The translations under genes and the position numbers were made by a program. The notes below the pieces were generated by a model. The model was not told where the DNA came from. It worked only from the letters and a program-made list of their open reading frames with translations, and did no database searches. A DNA stretch of 28,623 nt. Origin: an uncultured Caulobacteraceae bacterium (lineage in GTDB: Bacteria; Pseudomonadota; Alphaproteobacteria; Caulobacterales; TH1-2). Shown here one piece after another: positions 26,958-28,623 of the stretch (its first letter is position 1; every line of letters starts with the position of its first letter). The stretch covers positions 1-28,623 of the forward strand of contig CALBST010000101.1 in assembly GCA_937967425.1 (NCBI GenBank), read 5' to 3'.

Positions 26958-27743
26958 ATGGAAGGCTTCTTTTGGCAGTCCGTCGCCGTTGGGTTCTTAG
27001 CGCAGTTGGTCGATGGCGCGTTGGGCATGGCGTATGGCGTTATCTCCACGTCGTTCTTGTTGGCGCTCGGCGTGCCGCCTGCGGCTGCCAGCGCAGCGGT
27101 GCACACGGCGGAAATTTTCTCAACCGGCGTATCCGGGGCAACGCACGCGTGGCGGCGAAACGTCGATTGGAAATTGGTCTGGCGCCTGGCGCCGGCGGGG
27201 GTCATCGGCGGCATAGCCGGGGCGTTGCTCGTCTCGTACCTTCCGATCCCAATCATCAAGCCGATCGTCTCCGTGTATCTCTTGGCGATGGGCGTGTTCG
27301 TCGTCGTGCTTGCATTCAAGCGCACGCCGCTTGAACCAAAGGCGCCGAAAGGCGTTGCACCTGTCGGATTGATCGGCGGCTTTCTCGACGCCGCCGGCGG
27401 GGGCGGTTGGGGCCCGGTGACAACGACGACGCTGCTGGGGCGCGGTCTGGCGCCGCGTCAAGCGGTGGGCAGCGTAAATATCTCCGAGTTCTTCGTGACG
27501 GGGGCGATCTCGGCGTCGTTCTTCATGACGCTCGGCGGCGTGCGCTGGATGGACATTGCAGGCCTGATCATTGGCGGCGTCGTCGCTGCGCCGATTGCGG
27601 CTTTCGCAGTGAGCGTTGCCAAGCCACGTGCGCTGATGGGCGTGATCGGCTGCTGCATCTCAACGTTGGCGATCTATCAGATCGTGCTGGCGGCTGATCC
27701 GCACTTAACCTTCCTCTCCTCCATCCGTCGCGTGATCGGATAG
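26958..27743 (+). CDS. TauE/SafE family sulfite or organosulfonate exporter
   Basis: The product has 261 residues and is an integral membrane protein with about seven or eight hydrophobic segments. TauE/SafE marks are V-D-G-A-L-G-M-A-Y-G near 19-28, H-T-A-E-I-F-S-T-G-V-S-G-A at 49-61, and the mirrored second half G-G-G-G-W-G-P-V-T and N-I-S-E-F-F-V-T-G-A. The family moves sulfite, sulfoacetate or related anions. Placed inside the sulfite reductase operon, it may export excess sulfite or import a sulfur source; the direction cannot be inferred. GGGGG lies six bases upstream of the ATG. Confidence 0.88.
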   Translation: MEGFFWQSVAVGFLAQLVDGALGMAYGVISTSFLLALGVPPAAASAAVHTAEIFSTGVSGATHAWRRNVDWKLVWRLAPAGVIGGIAGALLVSYLPIPIIKPIVSVYLLAMGVFVVVLAFKRTPLEPKAPKGVAPVGLIGGFLDAAGGGGWGPVTTTTLLGRGLAPRQAVGSVNISEFFVTGAISASFFMTLGGVRWMDIAGLIIGGVVAAPIAAFAVSVAKPRALMGVIGCCISTLAIYQIVLAADPHLTFLSSIRRVIG

Positions 27744-27745
27744 GT

Positions 27746-28546
27746 ATGACTGATCAAGAAACCCTGAGCTCACCGCCGAGCATTCATAGCATCGCCGTGA
27801 GGAACGTTCGCCACTACACGGATCGCTTGTTCGCATTTCGCTGCGATCGGCCGCCGTCATTTCGCTTTCGCTCGGGCGAGTTCGTGATGATTGGCCTGGC
27901 GTCGGGCGGCAGGCCTCTCTTGCGCGCTTATTCTATCGCCAGTCCCGCCTGGGATGAGGCGCTCGACTTCTACTCGATCAAGGTCCCTGATGGGCCTCTG
28001 ACGAGCCAGTTGCAGCATATCCAACCCGGTGACGACATTGTGTTGGGCCGCAAAGCAACGGGCACGCTAGTGCTGGATGCGCTGAAGCCGGGCAAGCGGC
28101 TCTTTTTGTTGTCGACTGGAACAGGCATCGCTCCCTTCGCGAGCCTCATTCGCGATCCCGACGTTTACGCGCGCTTCGATGAGGTGATCCTCACGCACAC
28201 ATGCCGCACGGCGCCCGAGCTTCGCTACGGTGAAGAGGTCGTGGCGGGTGCGCGAAATAATGCCCTCGTCGGCGAAGAAGCTGCGCGCCAACTCCGGCAT
28301 GTGACCAGCCTCACGCGCGAGTCACATGCCTTGGAAGGTCGTATCACCACATTGATTGAGACCGGCGCGCTGTTCGATGCGTTGAAAGCGCGGCCGTTCG
28401 ATCCGGCGAGCGACCGGATCATGATATGCGGCTCGACATCAATGCTGTCGGACACGAAGGCGCTTGTGTTGGCGCTCGGATTTACGGAAGGCTCAAATCA
28501 TGACCCTGGCGAGTTCGTCATCGAACGTGCGTTCGTTGAACGCTGA
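27746..28546 (+). CDS. fpr: Ferredoxin-NADP reductase
   Basis: The product has 266 residues. It passes electrons between NADPH and ferredoxin using FAD. R-A-Y-S-I-A-S at 60-66 is the FAD-binding motif, with S-T-G-T-G-I-A-P-F-A-S-L from 123 for NADP. The C-terminus (F-V-I-E-R-A-F-V-E) is close to that of bacterial Fpr enzymes. Its position in the operon suggests it supplies reduced ferredoxin to CysI, which has no flavoprotein partner here. The ferredoxin gene itself is not in the window. The ATG is two bases after the exporter stop. Confidence 0.92.
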   Translation: MTDQETLSSPPSIHSIAVRNVRHYTDRLFAFRCDRPPSFRFRSGEFVMIGLASGGRPLLRAYSIASPAWDEALDFYSIKVPDGPLTSQLQHIQPGDDIVLGRKATGTLVLDALKPGKRLFLLSTGTGIAPFASLIRDPDVYARFDEVILTHTCRTAPELRYGEEVVAGARNNALVGEEAARQLRHVTSLTRESHALEGRITTLIETGALFDALKARPFDPASDRIMICGSTSMLSDTKALVLALGFTEGSNHDPGEFVIERAFVER

Positions 28547-28623
28547 GGCGCCGCGCTATCGCGACGTTCTCTCCCTCATCGGCAACACACCGCTGATCAA
28601 GCTGAAGCGCGCGTCGGAGGAGA
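28500..28623 (+). CDS. cysK: Cysteine synthase, 5' part only (cut by window end)
   Basis: The first 41 codons are open to the end of the window. After an unusual N-terminal tail (about 20 residues, Ser/Asn rich) comes V-L-S-L-I-G-N-T-P-L-I-K-L, the conserved start of O-acetylserine sulfhydrylases. The ATG at 28500 has GGAAGG eight bases upstream but overlaps fpr by 47 bases in a different frame. An in-frame TTG at 28536 would cut the overlap to 11 bases and is a possible start. It would use the sulfide from CysI to make cysteine. CysM cannot be excluded from so short a piece. Confidence 0.85.
   Translation, partial: MTLASSSSNVRSLNAEAPRYRDVLSLIGNTPLIKLKRASEE

Overview
This window looks like a stretch of chromosome from a GC-rich alphaproteobacterium. 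It is probably Caulobacterales or Hyphomonadaceae-like. That placement is an inference from the SAM-II riboswitch (mainly an alphaproteobacterial class), the cysI/DUF934/cysH arrangement, the MetX-MetB route, the codon bias and the GC-rich palindromic intergenic repeats. No phage, transposase, integrase or CRISPR array was seen. Most of the window is biosynthetic core genome, with two RNA-based amino-acid control elements at its centre.

Region 1 (1-6454) is mixed housekeeping: the 3' end of an alpha/beta hydrolase; a translationally coupled hotdog thioesterase and thiolase; a DUF2332 protein; a minus-strand DUF3754/TMEM143-like membrane protein facing an exported C13 (legumain-like) peptidase; an Lrp/AsnC regulator convergent with that peptidase; and a tRNA with a CAT anticodon. 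Two GC-rich inverted-repeat elements lie in the gaps at 424-520 and 2232-2358.

Region 2 (6592-16696, minus strand) is one compact operon for all branched-chain amino acids: leader peptide - attenuator - ilvD - ilvC - ilvB - ilvM - leuA - leuC - leuD - leuB - ilvE. Most neighbours overlap by 1-17 bases. The leader peptide is packed with Leu and Val codons, ahead of mutually exclusive hairpins and an intrinsic terminator. LeuA lacks the C-terminal leucine-binding domain and the acetolactate synthase small subunit is reduced to one ACT domain, so attenuation may carry much of the end-product control.

Region 3 (about 16886-19465, plus strand) is a methionine operon reading away from the ilv operon. 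It has a SAM-II riboswitch with a second partial copy of its 3' half, an unrecognised 105-residue protein with an ACT-like pattern, a short MetX homoserine O-acyltransferase and MetB. A GcvA-type LysR regulator follows at 19531-20475.

Region 4 (20585-28623, plus strand) is an assimilatory sulfate operon: cysI - DUF934::cysH fusion - cysD - cysN - uroporphyrinogen-III methyltransferase - precorrin-2 dehydrogenase - TauE/SafE exporter - ferredoxin-NADP reductase - cysK (cut by the window end). CysDN makes APS. The CysH has the iron-sulfur cysteines of an APS reductase and no APS kinase is present, so APS is probably reduced directly. CysI reduces sulfite with electrons supplied through Fpr and ferredoxin, the two siroheme enzymes supply its cofactor, and CysK traps the sulfide. 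The window therefore joins branched-chain amino acid synthesis, methionine synthesis and sulfur supply end to end.
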